From: Allopusillimonas ginsengisoli
GTDB taxonomy: Bacteria > Pseudomonadota > Gammaproteobacteria > Burkholderiales > Burkholderiaceae_B
NCBI GenBank assembly: GCA_005239165.1
Contig: RAPG01000005.1
Span: 62,001-126,000 of the forward strand
Length of the DNA: 64,000 nucleotides
Direction: 5' to 3'
In this document: positions 38,097-46,863 of the stretch, in pieces
Layout of the letters: each line of letters opens with the position of its first letter
Position numbering within the stretch: the first letter of the stretch is position 1
The notes under the pieces: model-generated
Databases searched by the model: none
Told to the model about the DNA's origin: nothing
The model's input: the letters and a program-made list of their open reading frames with translations, nothing else
Translations under genes and position numbers: made by a program

Positions 38097-38295
38097 GATC
38101 CAGACTTCGGCCCGCGCCTGCGCTCCGGTCTACCCACGTTTTGGCTCGCCCCTGTTCTTTGATCTACCGCGCGCTTCGGCCCACGCCTGCGCTTTGAGCT
38201 ACCGCCCGTTTCGTCCCGCACCTGCGCTTTGATCTACCGGGCGTTTTAGCCCGCGTCTGTGCTGTGATCCACCACACATTCCGGTGCGTGCCTGT
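38097..38295. repeat. Degenerate 35-bp tandem repeat, about 5.5 units
   Basis: Units end in (T)GATCTACCG-like sequence at 38169, 38204, 38239 and 38274, exactly 35 bp apart, with an earlier unit ending near 38135. Each contains TTCGGCCCGCGCCTGCGCTTT-like sequence. The array fills most of the 306-bp gap between the convergent liv genes. It has no spacers and no open frame that keeps the pattern. Confidence 0.8.
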
Positions 38296-38337
38296 TACGA
38301 ACGGCCAGGCCCGGCGTGACCGTGATCGTATACAGGT

Positions 38338-39543
38338 TTAATCTTCGGGCACGTCTTTCAAGAAGCGGGACACGCGCTTTTTCTCGGGCAGGATGCCCTG
38401 TGGGCGATACAGCACGATGATGGCCAGCAGCAGCCCCACAAAAGCCCAGCGCAAAAAGGACATGCGCGAAGCTACATCGGGCGCGACGCCCTGCAGAGCA
38501 GTCTGCAGGTAATCGGTGACAAAACCTGTGCCGCTCCAGACGGCCCAGATGACGAAGGCCCCCAAGATGGCGCCCTTGTTGTTGCCGCTGCCGCCCAGCA
38601 TGAGCATCACCCAGACCAGAAAGGTCGCAAATAGCGGCTTGAAGTGGCTGTAGTCTATGGTGACCATGTAGGGCGCATACAGGGCTCCGGCCACGCCCAT
38701 GACGACGGTACCCAGCACGAAGGACTGCACGCGCAGTGATTTAACATGCTTGCCATTCATGGCAGCGGAGTCTTCTTCGTCACGTACTGCGCGTAAAGCC
38801 CGCCCCCACGGCGAGCGCACCATGGCCTCCAGAACCATGTACACCACGGCCAGGCTGATGGTCACGATGACAAGATACAAATAGCTGTAGTCGCCGGGCT
38901 GCATAATCGAGAGCGCACGGTTCAGCCCGTCGGGCAGCCAGCTGCAGCCGTCGCTGTCAAACACGCAAGATAGGGGCTGAGGAATGCCGGACAGTGGTTG
39001 TGGCCCGTTGGCCAGCCAGCGTTCATTCTGAAAGATGAGCCGAATGATCTCGGCGATCCCCAGCGTAGCAATGGCCAGGAAGTCAGCACGCAGATGCAGG
39101 ATGGGCTGCGCGATCAGGTAGCCCAACAGGCCCGCCAAGATGCCTGCGGCCACGACGCCCACCAAAAAGGGCGCGTTCAGGCCGAACCACTGCTGGGCAT
39201 ACGCCGCCATTACGCCTGAGGGTGGAGAGGTGACGAAAAGCGCCATCGTGAAGGCGCCCATGGCAAAGAAGCCGGCGATCCCGAAGTTCAGGTGCCCGTT
39301 GTACCCCCATTGCGCATTCAGGCCCAGCGACAGGATGGAGTAGATGGTCGCCATGATGGAGAAAGACACCAGGTAATCCATGGCGTCTGGCGCCCAGGCC
39401 GCAAGGCCGAAGGCCAGCACGCAGCCCAGGGCGACCGCTGCCGGTAAACGCGCAAACCAGCGCCAGCGCGAAAACAGCAGACACCCCAACAGAGTGGCTG
39501 GAACCAGCAGGAAACAGGCCTTGAGCACATGCAAAGAGTCCAT
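38338..39543 (-). CDS. Branched-chain amino acid-type ABC permease, LivM family
   Basis: The 401-residue polytopic protein has the LivM pattern YSILSLGLNAQWGYNGHLNFGIAGFFAMGAFTMAL (near residues 68-102) and the EAA-like cytoplasmic loop SPWGRALRAVRDEEDSAAMNGKHVKSLRVQSFVLGTVVMGVAGALYA that contacts the ATPase. It is the last gene of the livG-livF-livH-livM operon here and starts 12 bp after livH ends. Confidence 0.93.
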   Translation of the reverse strand: MDSLHVLKACFLLVPATLLGCLLFSRWRWFARLPAAVALGCVLAFGLAAWAPDAMDYLVSFSIMATIYSILSLGLNAQWGYNGHLNFGIAGFFAMGAFTMALFVTSPPSGVMAAYAQQWFGLNAPFLVGVVAAGILAGLLGYLIAQPILHLRADFLAIATLGIAEIIRLIFQNERWLANGPQPLSGIPQPLSCVFDSDGCSWLPDGLNRALSIMQPGDYSYLYLVIVTISLAVVYMVLEAMVRSPWGRALRAVRDEEDSAAMNGKHVKSLRVQSFVLGTVVMGVAGALYAPYMVTIDYSHFKPLFATFLVWVMLMLGGSGNNKGAILGAFVIWAVWSGTGFVTDYLQTALQGVAPDVASRMSFLRWAFVGLLLAIIVLYRPQGILPEKKRVSRFLKDVPED

Positions 39544-39555
39544 GGCGCATAGCTC

Positions 39556-40629
39556 CTAGTGTTGAGCGAACAGACCCTGGGGCCGCATCAGCAGCACCAG
39601 GACCATCAGAATGAAAGCGACCGCTGGACCATAAGCCGGGTTCATGAAGGCAGAGGTTAGCTGCATGGCCACGCCGATGATGATGGACCCCACCAACGCG
39701 CCCCATGCGCTGCCGATCCCACCCATGATGACCGCCGCAAAGATGGGCAGCAACAATACGAAGCCCATGTCTGGGCGCATCTGTGACGCCAGGCCATACA
39801 TGACGCCGCCAATGGCGGCCAGGCCTGCTCCGATGGACCATGTCCAGGCGATCACTTGCTCGGTATTGATGCCACGTACCTGAGCCAGATCGGGGTTGTC
39901 TGCGGTGGCTCGCATGGCTTTGCCCATACGTGTGCGGGTCAGCATCCAATACAGCATTACCACCAGGACGATGGCCAAGGCAAAGACAAAGAGCTGATCA
40001 GCCTGCAGGCGCAAGCCAAAAGGCAGGTATAGCGCTGGATTGGCGCGGCCGGAATAATAGAAATGGTAGTCTGATCCCCAAGTCAGATAAACAATGCCCC
40101 GCAGCAAAAACTCCATGCCCAGCGAAGCCATGGCCAGCAAGACCAGTGGTGACTGGTGCTTGCGCAGCGGCCGGTACAGCACGCGATCGATCACGACGGC
40201 CACGATGGCCGTGACGACGGCTGCCAGCAGTAAGCCGATGACCAATTCCCAGCCGAAGGAAAACAGCCAGATTGGATTGGATTTAGGCAGAACCAGAATC
40301 ACGCCGTAGGTGACGTAAGCCCCCAGGGTGAGGAATTCGCCATGAGCAAAATTGGGGAATTTCAGGACGCCGTAACACAGAGTAAGGCCGATGCCGCCCA
40401 GGGCGATGATACCCCCCAGCATCACGCCCCATGCCGTCAGGGACAGCATTTCCTCGGTGCTCGTGCCCGAATACCAGCCGCCGATCCACATGGCGATCAG
40501 AATCAGCAGCAGCACGCCGCCTACAAAACGGCTGCTGCGCGCGCCGCCGGAGTCCCGTGCGTCGACGGTAGGGGTATCGGCTTCGTCCTGGTTGGCTATA
40601 TTTGCCGTGGATTGCGCTGTATCGACCAT
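39556..40629 (-). CDS. Branched-chain amino acid-type ABC permease, LivH family
   Basis: The 357-residue membrane protein shows GVMLGGIIALGGIGLTLCYGVLKFPNFAHGEFLTLGAYVTY, the LivH signature, and the coupling loop TRMGKAMRATADNPDLAQVRGINTEQVIAWTWSIGAGLAAIGGVMYG. A polar N-terminal extension of about 45 residues precedes the first helix. The frame is open to 40725, but the ATG at 40629 (MVDTAQS) lies 4 bp after the livF stop and avoids overlap. Confidence 0.93.
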   Translation of the reverse strand: MVDTAQSTANIANQDEADTPTVDARDSGGARSSRFVGGVLLLILIAMWIGGWYSGTSTEEMLSLTAWGVMLGGIIALGGIGLTLCYGVLKFPNFAHGEFLTLGAYVTYGVILVLPKSNPIWLFSFGWELVIGLLLAAVVTAIVAVVIDRVLYRPLRKHQSPLVLLAMASLGMEFLLRGIVYLTWGSDYHFYYSGRANPALYLPFGLRLQADQLFVFALAIVLVVMLYWMLTRTRMGKAMRATADNPDLAQVRGINTEQVIAWTWSIGAGLAAIGGVMYGLASQMRPDMGFVLLLPIFAAVIMGGIGSAWGALVGSIIIGVAMQLTSAFMNPAYGPAVAFILMVLVLLMRPQGLFAQH

Positions 40630-40633
40630 CAAA

Positions 40634-41341
40634 TCATCCCCCAAGATAAAGACGCCCGACATTGGGGTCGTCGAGCAGAGAGTCGCCAGTGCCTTCCTGG
40701 CGATTCTCGCCATTGGCGAGTACATAACCGCGATGGGCCATGCTCAGGGATTGCCGGGCATTTTGCTCGACCATCAGCACACCAATGCCACTTTCATTGA
40801 TTCTGGTGATGCGTTCGAAGATTTCGTCCACCAGCTTGGGCGACAGAGCCGCCGTGGGCTCGTCGAGCAGCAGCAGCTTAGGATTCATCATCAGGGCGCT
40901 GCCCATGGCAACCATTTGTCGTTCGCCGCCTGACATTTTGCCGGCTACCTGACGGCGGCGCTCGCGCAGCTTAGGGAACATCTCATAGACGCGACTCTTG
41001 CTTTCTGTCAGGTCGGCCGAGCCCAGTGGAAACGCGCCCATTTCCAGGTTTTCTTCTACAGTGAGTGCCGTGAAGACGTTGGCCACTTGCGGCACGTAGC
41101 ACATGCCCAGCCGCACGATGCGGTGTGGCGCCACGTGCGTGATGTCGTGTCCATCGAAGGAGATTGACCCCTGACGCGGATGCAGCAGGCCGAAGATCGT
41201 CTTCATCAGGGTGGATTTGCCAGCCCCGTTAGGCCCTATTATGGATACGACTTCGTGGGATTCCACGACGATGGATACGCTGCGCAGAATTTCGGTGTCA
41301 CCGTACCCTGCGGTGATCGAGTCAACCTCCAGCAGCGGCAT
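40634..41341 (-). CDS. ABC transporter ATPase, LivF family
   Basis: The 235-residue ATPase has Walker A GPNGAGKST near residues 36-44, the ABC signature MSGGERQMVAMGSALM, Walker B LLLLDEPTAALSP and the H-loop replaced by the usual LivF ending IGVLMVEQNARQSLSMAHRGYVLANG. It overlaps livG by 20 bp, so the two are translationally coupled, and pairs with LivG to power the permeases. Confidence 0.94.
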   Translation of the reverse strand: MPLLEVDSITAGYGDTEILRSVSIVVESHEVVSIIGPNGAGKSTLMKTIFGLLHPRQGSISFDGHDITHVAPHRIVRLGMCYVPQVANVFTALTVEENLEMGAFPLGSADLTESKSRVYEMFPKLRERRRQVAGKMSGGERQMVAMGSALMMNPKLLLLDEPTAALSPKLVDEIFERITRINESGIGVLMVEQNARQSLSMAHRGYVLANGENRQEGTGDSLLDDPNVGRLYLGG

Positions 41342-42152
41342 ATTGTCCCCCCAGATAGGCTTCGAGCACGGCCGTGTTGCTGCGCACCGACTCTGGATCG
41401 CCTTCGGCGAGCTTGCGGCCTTCGCTCATGACGATGACGGGATTGCACAAGCTCATGACCATGTTCATATCGTGTTCGATGAGCAGGAAGGTGATGCCGC
41501 GTTCGCGGGACAAGTACTGGATGTTCTGGATAATCGCCTGCAGCAGCGTGCGGTTGACGCCCGCGGCCGGTTCATCCAGCAGGATGATCCGTGGGTCTGC
41601 CATCAGTGTGCGGCCCATTTCCAGGAGCTTTTTCTGGCCGCCTGACAGGTTGGCGGCGTATTCATTCTGCACATGGGTAAGCTGCAGATACTCCAGAACT
41701 TCGCGAGCCTTTTCCAGATTGCGCGATTCTTCGGCCCGGATTTTTCTGCCGTGAAACAGAGCGTTCCACCAGTGTTCACCCGATTGTCCCGTCGGCACCA
41801 GCAGCAGGTTTTCCAGCACGCTGAGCGAGCCGTGTTCGCGCGGTATCTGGAAAGTGCGGCACAGGCCCCGGGCGAAGATCTGATCGGGCCGCAAATGGCC
41901 GATGTCTTCGCCATCGAGGAGGATTCTTCCCGAATCGGGTGGGATGAAGCCGGTAATAAGATTGAAGGCAGTGGTTTTGCCCGCGCCATTGGGGCCGATC
42001 AGACCAGTGATGGTGCCCTGTTCGACACGAAAGGAACAATGATCGACGGCGCGCAGGCCACCAAAGTTTTTCGTAAGATCGCGAACCTCGAGCAGGCAGG
42101 AACCCTGGCCTGTGGCCGCAGCTGGCGGAGAAGATGCTGCCGAGTCTGTCAC
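41322..42152 (-). CDS. ABC transporter ATPase, LivG family
   Basis: The 276-residue ATPase has Walker A GPNGAGKTT, the LivG insert (ARGLCRTFQIPREHGSLSVLENLLL), signature LSGGQKKLLEMGRTLM, Walker B IILLDEPAAGVN and the switch His in LLIEHDMNMVMSLC. The frame is open to 42230, but a GTG at 42152 has a GGAGG ribosome binding site 5 nt away and gives the expected start. It is the first gene of the permease/ATPase operon. Confidence 0.93.
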   Translation of the reverse strand: MTDSAASSPPAAATGQGSCLLEVRDLTKNFGGLRAVDHCSFRVEQGTITGLIGPNGAGKTTAFNLITGFIPPDSGRILLDGEDIGHLRPDQIFARGLCRTFQIPREHGSLSVLENLLLVPTGQSGEHWWNALFHGRKIRAEESRNLEKAREVLEYLQLTHVQNEYAANLSGGQKKLLEMGRTLMADPRIILLDEPAAGVNRTLLQAIIQNIQYLSRERGITFLLIEHDMNMVMSLCNPVIVMSEGRKLAEGDPESVRSNTAVLEAYLGGQYAAAGG

Positions 42153-42160
42153 CCATGCCT
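42153..42160 (-). promoter_or_regulatory. Ribosome binding site deciding the livG GTG start
   Basis: Read on the minus strand, GCAGGAGGCATGGGTG places GGAGG 5 nt before the GTG at 42152. No ribosome binding site of similar strength precedes the ATG at 42230. Confidence 0.6.
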
Positions 42161-42260
42161 CCTGCAGACCGTGCGTTTCAAAATGTGAAATCAGGTTATC
42201 ACAGCACTCGTGCGAGCCGTATGCGGACAATTCCCTAGTAAGCTGGTTGGATGCGTTCGC

Positions 42261-42893
42261 TTAGGAGGAGGCCGTCTGCATCATTTCCTGGATCGCGGCT
42301 TCCCGAAGCAGCAATGTCTCATCAGAATTTAATGTGTTCAGCCACAGCCGCTTGTGCTCGTCTGCAGACTCATCGGCTTTTAGGGCAATTCTTTCAAGCG
42401 GCGAACAGCAAAGCGTGAAGTTGCTACGGCCATCCCATTTTTCTGTCACTGGAAAACCGTGACGGCGCAGACGCAGTGGAAAGGTAATATCGATCACGAT
42501 TTCGCCGTGGCCTAAGTCGCACGTCAGAAAGTTATGGACGTCGTACACCGGGAAACCAGCAGTTTTCTGCCTGAGATCGTCAGAAAAGTACGGCTGGTTG
42601 AAATCGATAATATATGACGCCATCCACAACTGAGGCTGGTAGCCCATCAGGCACAACCATTCGTGCGCGGCCAAATGTTTTGCAGAGCAGGTCCCTCTCC
42701 ATTGAGAGATACAGGCTTCAGCGGTATTTTTGCCGCTGGGCCGTGCATACGGCATGTCTCGCAGCGATAGTAGTACGTGGGGAAGCGAGAGCCGCTGTTC
42801 ACTTTCTTTTGGGTTTTCTGTCGCAGTTTTGAGAAAGTGGGCTTGCCAGTGATGTGGCAGCTTTTCAATTAACTGTGCAAAGTTTGTATCCAT
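42261..42893 (-). CDS. Transglutaminase-like (papain-fold) hypothetical protein
   Basis: I cannot name this 210-residue protein. Its middle part shows a Cys-His-Asp order typical of transglutaminase-like folds: GTCSAKHLAAHEWLCLMGY (Cys near residue 69), VHNFLTCDLG (His near 120) and IVIDITFPLRL (Asp near 134). No signal peptide or membrane helix is seen, so it is probably cytoplasmic. Reaction and substrate are unknown. The divergent HD-domain gene starts 54 bp away, so the two share a promoter region. A short DNA scar similar to both lies at 48118-48190. Confidence 0.6.
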   Translation of the reverse strand: MDTNFAQLIEKLPHHWQAHFLKTATENPKESEQRLSLPHVLLSLRDMPYARPSGKNTAEACISQWRGTCSAKHLAAHEWLCLMGYQPQLWMASYIIDFNQPYFSDDLRQKTAGFPVYDVHNFLTCDLGHGEIVIDITFPLRLRRHGFPVTEKWDGRSNFTLCCSPLERIALKADESADEHKRLWLNTLNSDETLLLREAAIQEMMQTASS

Positions 42894-42946
42894 GGTTTTA
42901 ACCAGTATCAGCTATAGGGCTAAATTCAACACCAAGGACGGCTGCA

Positions 42947-43654
42947 ATGACAAGCACTGATAGAAATTTGGACGGATTTTCAGGTATTACCCGCTTGTTT
43001 TTCGAACACAGGCAATTGGCATCAGAACTAATTCCATTTGCACTAGACGCAGAATCCAGCGATGGCGCACATGACTTGGCGCATATTGCGCGTGTTTGGG
43101 CTAATGCAAGAAGAATAGCCGAGGTTGAAGGCGGCGATCTTGAAGTTATTGTTGCTGCGGTTATTCTGCATGATTGCGTCGCGGTTGAAAAGAACTCGCC
43201 GTTACGCAACAAGGCTTCGTTTTTTGCTGCAGAGCGTGCAACAGAGATATTGCAGAGTATTGGCTGGAGCGATGATCGTTGTTCATTAGTGGCTCATGCC
43301 ATACAGGCGCATAGTTTTTCAGCTGACGTAAAGCCTCAGACTTTGGAGGCTTGCATTGTGCAGGATGCAGACAGGCTTGATGCTATTGGGCTTATCGGGG
43401 TGGCGCGCTGTTTTTATACGGCTGGCCGCATGGGCACTGAACTCTATAATATTTCTGATCCAAAAGGTGATAGCAGAGAGCATCAAGACGGTAGTTTCGC
43501 TCTGGATCACTTTCCAGCCAAGCTACTAAAACTCAGCGTAAACTTTCGCACAAAACAAGGGGCGAAGATAGCCCGGCAGCGCCATCAGTTGTTAACTGAT
43601 TTCTACAATGGGTTTCTTGATGAGCTGGCTGGCAACGGGTCTGTAGATAGCTGA
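42947..43654 (+). CDS. HD-domain phosphohydrolase
   Basis: The 235-residue protein has the metal-binding HD pattern: His in SSDGAHDLAHIARVWANARRI (near residues 43-49), the HD doublet in VIVAAVILHDCVAVEK, and a later Asp in CIVQDADRLDAIGLIGVARCF. This matches the YedJ/YpgQ subfamily, which hydrolyses nucleotides or other phosphate esters. The closing part SRxHQDGSFALDHFPAKLLKL is also typical. It is divergent from the transglutaminase-like gene and is followed by a possible 22-residue peptide. Confidence 0.88.
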   Translation: MTSTDRNLDGFSGITRLFFEHRQLASELIPFALDAESSDGAHDLAHIARVWANARRIAEVEGGDLEVIVAAVILHDCVAVEKNSPLRNKASFFAAERATEILQSIGWSDDRCSLVAHAIQAHSFSADVKPQTLEACIVQDADRLDAIGLIGVARCFYTAGRMGTELYNISDPKGDSREHQDGSFALDHFPAKLLKLSVNFRTKQGAKIARQRHQLLTDFYNGFLDELAGNGSVDS

Positions 43655-43664
43655 GGTGTTTTTT

Positions 43665-43733
43665 ATGTCCCGCCCCTGCAAACAATGCACACACACCGGG
43701 CATTGCGATGACCTGGGTGCGCTCGGGCATTAG
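43665..43733 (+). CDS. Possible 22-residue Cys-rich peptide
   Basis: An ATG at 43665 is preceded by GAGGTG at an ideal 6-nt distance and opens a 22-codon frame MSRPCKQCTHTGHCDDLGAL plus GH before TAG. Three cysteines and two histidines (CxxC, then HC) could bind a metal ion. It begins 10 bp after the HD-domain gene stop, which overlaps the ribosome binding site region, so it would be in the same transcript. Too short to be judged by codon use. Confidence 0.35.
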   Translation: MSRPCKQCTHTGHCDDLGALGH

Positions 43734-44079
43734 CACTAAAAAATGAAGATGGCTTACTGCGAAGAGCAGGGGCATAATATTTATGTCGAAACACTTGGGG
43801 CACACCACTCACCAGGTTTTGTTGCGTGACAATTCAGGTACTTATTAGTACAGCAACACGATGTGCTCGCGGGGTCTTGCGCGTTCCTCTCTCACGGCAC
43901 TCGAATAAATCATTATGTCGTGCATAGGGCAGAGGTGAACGGCGATGTGATTGGGCTACGAAAGAACCCATCGAGCGACAACGCCTCACACCAGGAAAGC
44001 CGAGTTTTATCGATAGAGGTGTTCAGCGTAACCTGAGGAGCCACCTCTGCTAAACCGCTTTTTTTGCAGGGAGGACTGG
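43734..44079. other. Gap before the CLC channel gene
   Basis: No gene is supported in about 346 bp. An inverted repeat AGAGGTG/CACCTCT lies near 44016-44048, just upstream of the ClcA ribosome binding site AGGGAGGA. The rest is unremarkable. Confidence 0.4.
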
Positions 44080-45927
44080 GTGTATAAGCGCTTCGACGCA
44101 GTGCGGGCTAACTTGTTCCGTGAGACGCGGGCCGAGATCGCCACTGCAGCGCTGGCGGTGGCGATGGGAGTCATCGCCGGCCTCGGTGCGGTGGGTTTTC
44201 GCAAGCTCATTGGGATATTTCACAACCTGTTTTTCTACGGTCGCTTCGACACGGTCTACGACAACCTGCAGCACAGCCTTCCCAGTACCTGGGGCGCTTT
44301 TGTCATCCTGGCACCGGTGGTGGGGGCACTGATCGTGACCTTCTTGGTGAATAATTTTGCGCCAGAAGCCAAGGGCCATGGCATACCCGAAGTCATCGAT
44401 GCGGTGTATTTCAAGCGCGGTGTGATCCGCGCGCCGGTGGTGCTGATCAAGGCATTAGCTTCGTCGATCTCGATTGGTTCTGGTGGCTCTGTGGGCCGTG
44501 AGGGGCCGATCGTACAGATCGGTGCGGCGTTCGGCTCGCAGCTTGCGCTGTGGATGAAGATTCCGGAATGGCAGCGCTTGGTGCTGATCGCCTGCGGCGG
44601 TGGCGCAGGCATTGCCGCAACCTTCAACACCCCACTTGGCGGGGTGTTGTTTGCCGCTGAACTGCTGCTGGTGGAAATCAGCGCACGCACATTAATCCCG
44701 GTGATGATCGCGAGTGGTACTGCCAGCCTGATTGGTCTGGCGTTTTTCGGCGATAGTGCGTCGTTCGTGATGCCGCCGTTGATGCTGTCGCATCCGGCGG
44801 CCATCCCGGGGCTGGAGCTGCTCAGCTACATCCTGATGGGCTTGCTGACCGGTATCGCGGGCATGCTCTATATCCGCTCCATCTACTGGTTTGAGGACTT
44901 GTTCAAGCACATACCTGGCAAGGGTTACCTGCGGCATGCGCTGGGTATGTTGCTGATTGGCGTGCTGATGTACTTGATGCTGCGCTATGCGGGGCATTAC
45001 TACACCGAAGGCGTTGGTTACGCCACGGTGCAGGACGCCCTCGGTGGCGCGTTGACCATGGGCTGGCTGGCCCTGCTGCTGGCGGTGCTGAAGGTGCTGG
45101 CGACATCGATAACCCTGGGCTCGGGGGCTTCGGGTGGTGTGTTTTCTCCGTCGCTGTATATTGGTGCCATGCTGGGCGCAGCATTCGCGGCCGGCGTCCA
45201 CGCGCTGGTCCCCGGCGCCAGTATTACCATAGGCACGGCGGCAGTGATCGGCATGGCCTGCATGGTCGGTGCCACCACGGGTGCGGCGGTGACAGCAGTG
45301 GTGATGACCTTCGAGATGACGCGCGACTATCACGTGATCATTCCGCTGATCATTAGCGTTTCAATGGCCTATGCAATGCGTCGGCTGTTGCTGGCGGACA
45401 CGGTGTACACCATGAAGTTGACGCGACGTGGGCAGCACATTACAACCGCAATCCAGAGTCAGTTGTACCTGACGCGGCTGGCACTGGAATTCATCAATGC
45501 GCCGTTCTTGTGTCTGCACGCAGACGCCATCCTCGACCATGCCTTAAAACGCTGGCGTCGGCTGCACAAGACGCCGCGCGTCGTGCTGCTCGATGGCGAG
45601 ACACTGGTGGGGATAGTGCCAGCACACGCTCTGCGTGCCGCTGTTGACAGTGGTGTCGCCCGTTCCACCCCGCTGCGGGAACTGGCGGACCTCAAGCCTG
45701 TTGTGGTGGAATCGACCATCCAGGTATTCGACTTAGTGTCGCTATTGCGGCGGCAACGCGCCCACAACGCCTTGATGACGCGTGACGGGACAGTGGCAGG
45801 GCCAGACAGCGTGCTGGGCGTGGTGACATGGGAGGATCTGGTCGAAAACGTCAATTTGGCGGGTAGCCTCGACTTAGGCAATGAGGAGCCTAAGCAGAAG
45901 CCTCCGGATCAATCCACACCACCATAG
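44080..45927 (+). CDS. CLC-family chloride channel/antiporter with C-terminal regulatory domain
   Basis: The 615-residue protein has the CLC selectivity motif GSGGSVGREGPIVQIG (about 131-146; GREGP type) and the later GSGASGGVFSPSLYIGAMLGAA block, with many hydrophobic helices. The gating Glu is the E of REGP. The last 150 residues form CBS-type domains (FLCLHADAILDHALKRWRRLHKTPRVVLLDGETLVGIVPAHALR; SVLGVVTWEDLVENV). Start is GTG with AGGGAGGA upstream. It may exchange chloride for protons for acid tolerance or osmotic balance. Base composition is slightly richer in GC than its flanks. Confidence 0.92.
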   Translation: MYKRFDAVRANLFRETRAEIATAALAVAMGVIAGLGAVGFRKLIGIFHNLFFYGRFDTVYDNLQHSLPSTWGAFVILAPVVGALIVTFLVNNFAPEAKGHGIPEVIDAVYFKRGVIRAPVVLIKALASSISIGSGGSVGREGPIVQIGAAFGSQLALWMKIPEWQRLVLIACGGGAGIAATFNTPLGGVLFAAELLLVEISARTLIPVMIASGTASLIGLAFFGDSASFVMPPLMLSHPAAIPGLELLSYILMGLLTGIAGMLYIRSIYWFEDLFKHIPGKGYLRHALGMLLIGVLMYLMLRYAGHYYTEGVGYATVQDALGGALTMGWLALLLAVLKVLATSITLGSGASGGVFSPSLYIGAMLGAAFAAGVHALVPGASITIGTAAVIGMACMVGATTGAAVTAVVMTFEMTRDYHVIIPLIISVSMAYAMRRLLLADTVYTMKLTRRGQHITTAIQSQLYLTRLALEFINAPFLCLHADAILDHALKRWRRLHKTPRVVLLDGETLVGIVPAHALRAAVDSGVARSTPLRELADLKPVVVESTIQVFDLVSLLRRQRAHNALMTRDGTVAGPDSVLGVVTWEDLVENVNLAGSLDLGNEEPKQKPPDQSTPP

Positions 45928-46027
45928 TGAGTTCCGAGGCGAAAGGGGGCGGTCAGGCGTTTGCGCATCTCCTTGATTGCATGCACAATAAAACAAGGAT
46001 ACGTGGTTAATAAATAAGGAGCCAGAC

Positions 46028-46465
46028 ATGCAAAGCATGACCCTGGAGCAGCTCCGCGCTGCGAATAACGCTGGCGGTGTGTCAGGCGTTACATTGAAGG
46101 GGCAGGGCGGGTCGTTTCTCGTTCAGATTGACACTCGTAGCGGTTCGGGTGCCTTGCTGTCCAAAGCCCGCAGCATCGAGCCGCGCCGCTTCGGCAATCC
46201 ACTGGCCGCTTTGAATGTGCTGCGAGCTATTGGTATCACAGCAGGTCAATTTGACGCCAGCGAATACGACCCGGCCGATAAGAAGTTCGACTCAGGCAAC
46301 CGAGGCAGGGCCAACGCCATGCGCGGAGCACACAAAGCGGCCGCCTATAACGAGTGGCTGGTTAACGAGATTCAAGCATCCATTGATGACTCTCGGCCGA
46401 GTATTTCGCACGATGACGTAATGGCCGAGATGGATGCGGATATTGCCGGCTTGCCGAAGAAATAA
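46028..46465 (+). CDS. Antitoxin-like protein of a type II module
   Basis: This 145-residue protein has no motif I can name with certainty. It contains GQGGSFLVQIDTRSGSGALLSKAR and an acidic C terminus (SRPSISHDDVMAEMDADIAGLPKK) resembling the tail of antitoxins that neutralise ParE/RelE toxins. It sits 5 bp ahead of the RelE/ParE-like toxin, the classic antitoxin-first order with tight spacing. A ribosome binding site AAGGAG lies 8 nt upstream of the ATG. Confidence 0.65.
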   Translation: MQSMTLEQLRAANNAGGVSGVTLKGQGGSFLVQIDTRSGSGALLSKARSIEPRRFGNPLAALNVLRAIGITAGQFDASEYDPADKKFDSGNRGRANAMRGAHKAAAYNEWLVNEIQASIDDSRPSISHDDVMAEMDADIAGLPKK

Positions 46466-46470
46466 CGCGC

Positions 46471-46773
46471 ATGACGGCCAGGCCTTATCGCATTGAGTGG
46501 CGACCCATGGCACGTGATGACTTGCGCGCCGTCGTGCGTTACATCGGCAAAGACAGCCCTAAGCGAGCCAAGAGTTTCGGGCAGGAGTTGCGCGACAAAA
46601 CCAAGACCCTTGCACAGCATCCGGAGCTTGGCCGGCAAGGCCGTCCGGGGTTGCCGGAGTGGTTGCGCGAATTAGTCGTGCATCCGAACTACATTGTTTT
46701 TTATCGTGTACTGCCAGATGCCCGCACCGTTCAAATTGTAAGAGTGAAACACGCGGCACAACAAACGCCGTAA
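46471..46773 (+). CDS. RelE/ParE-family toxin
   Basis: The 100-residue basic protein has the family pattern YRIEWRPMARDDLRAVVRYIGKDSPKRAKSFGQELRDKTKTLAQHPELGRQGRPGLPEWLRELVVHPNYIVFYRV...VQIVRVKHAAQ, with the closing VxILRVxHxxQ motif of ParE/RelE toxins. Such toxins cut mRNA on the ribosome (RelE) or poison gyrase (ParE); the WRPxA-start and RELVVHPNYIVFYRV fit ParE-type more. It forms a module with the gene upstream. Confidence 0.88.
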   Translation: MTARPYRIEWRPMARDDLRAVVRYIGKDSPKRAKSFGQELRDKTKTLAQHPELGRQGRPGLPEWLRELVVHPNYIVFYRVLPDARTVQIVRVKHAAQQTP

Positions 46774-46863
46774 TGACCCACGTCGAAGATACCGCCGTTA
46801 TTCAACTGTTTCGGGCTTTCGATCTTACGACTCAAGTGCGGATTATGGTCAGCCGGGGTCCGA

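Noticed and set aside
38097..38295. Regular 35-bp repeats suggested a CRISPR array.
   Set aside because: The units are contiguous without unique spacers, differ from each other throughout and have no cas genes nearby, so this is a degenerate tandem repeat, not CRISPR.
40342..40933. Two long frames antisense to the LivH/LivF genes.
   Set aside because: Both are antisense shadows in high-GC coding DNA with no ribosome binding site and no recognisable motif; livH and livF are secure.
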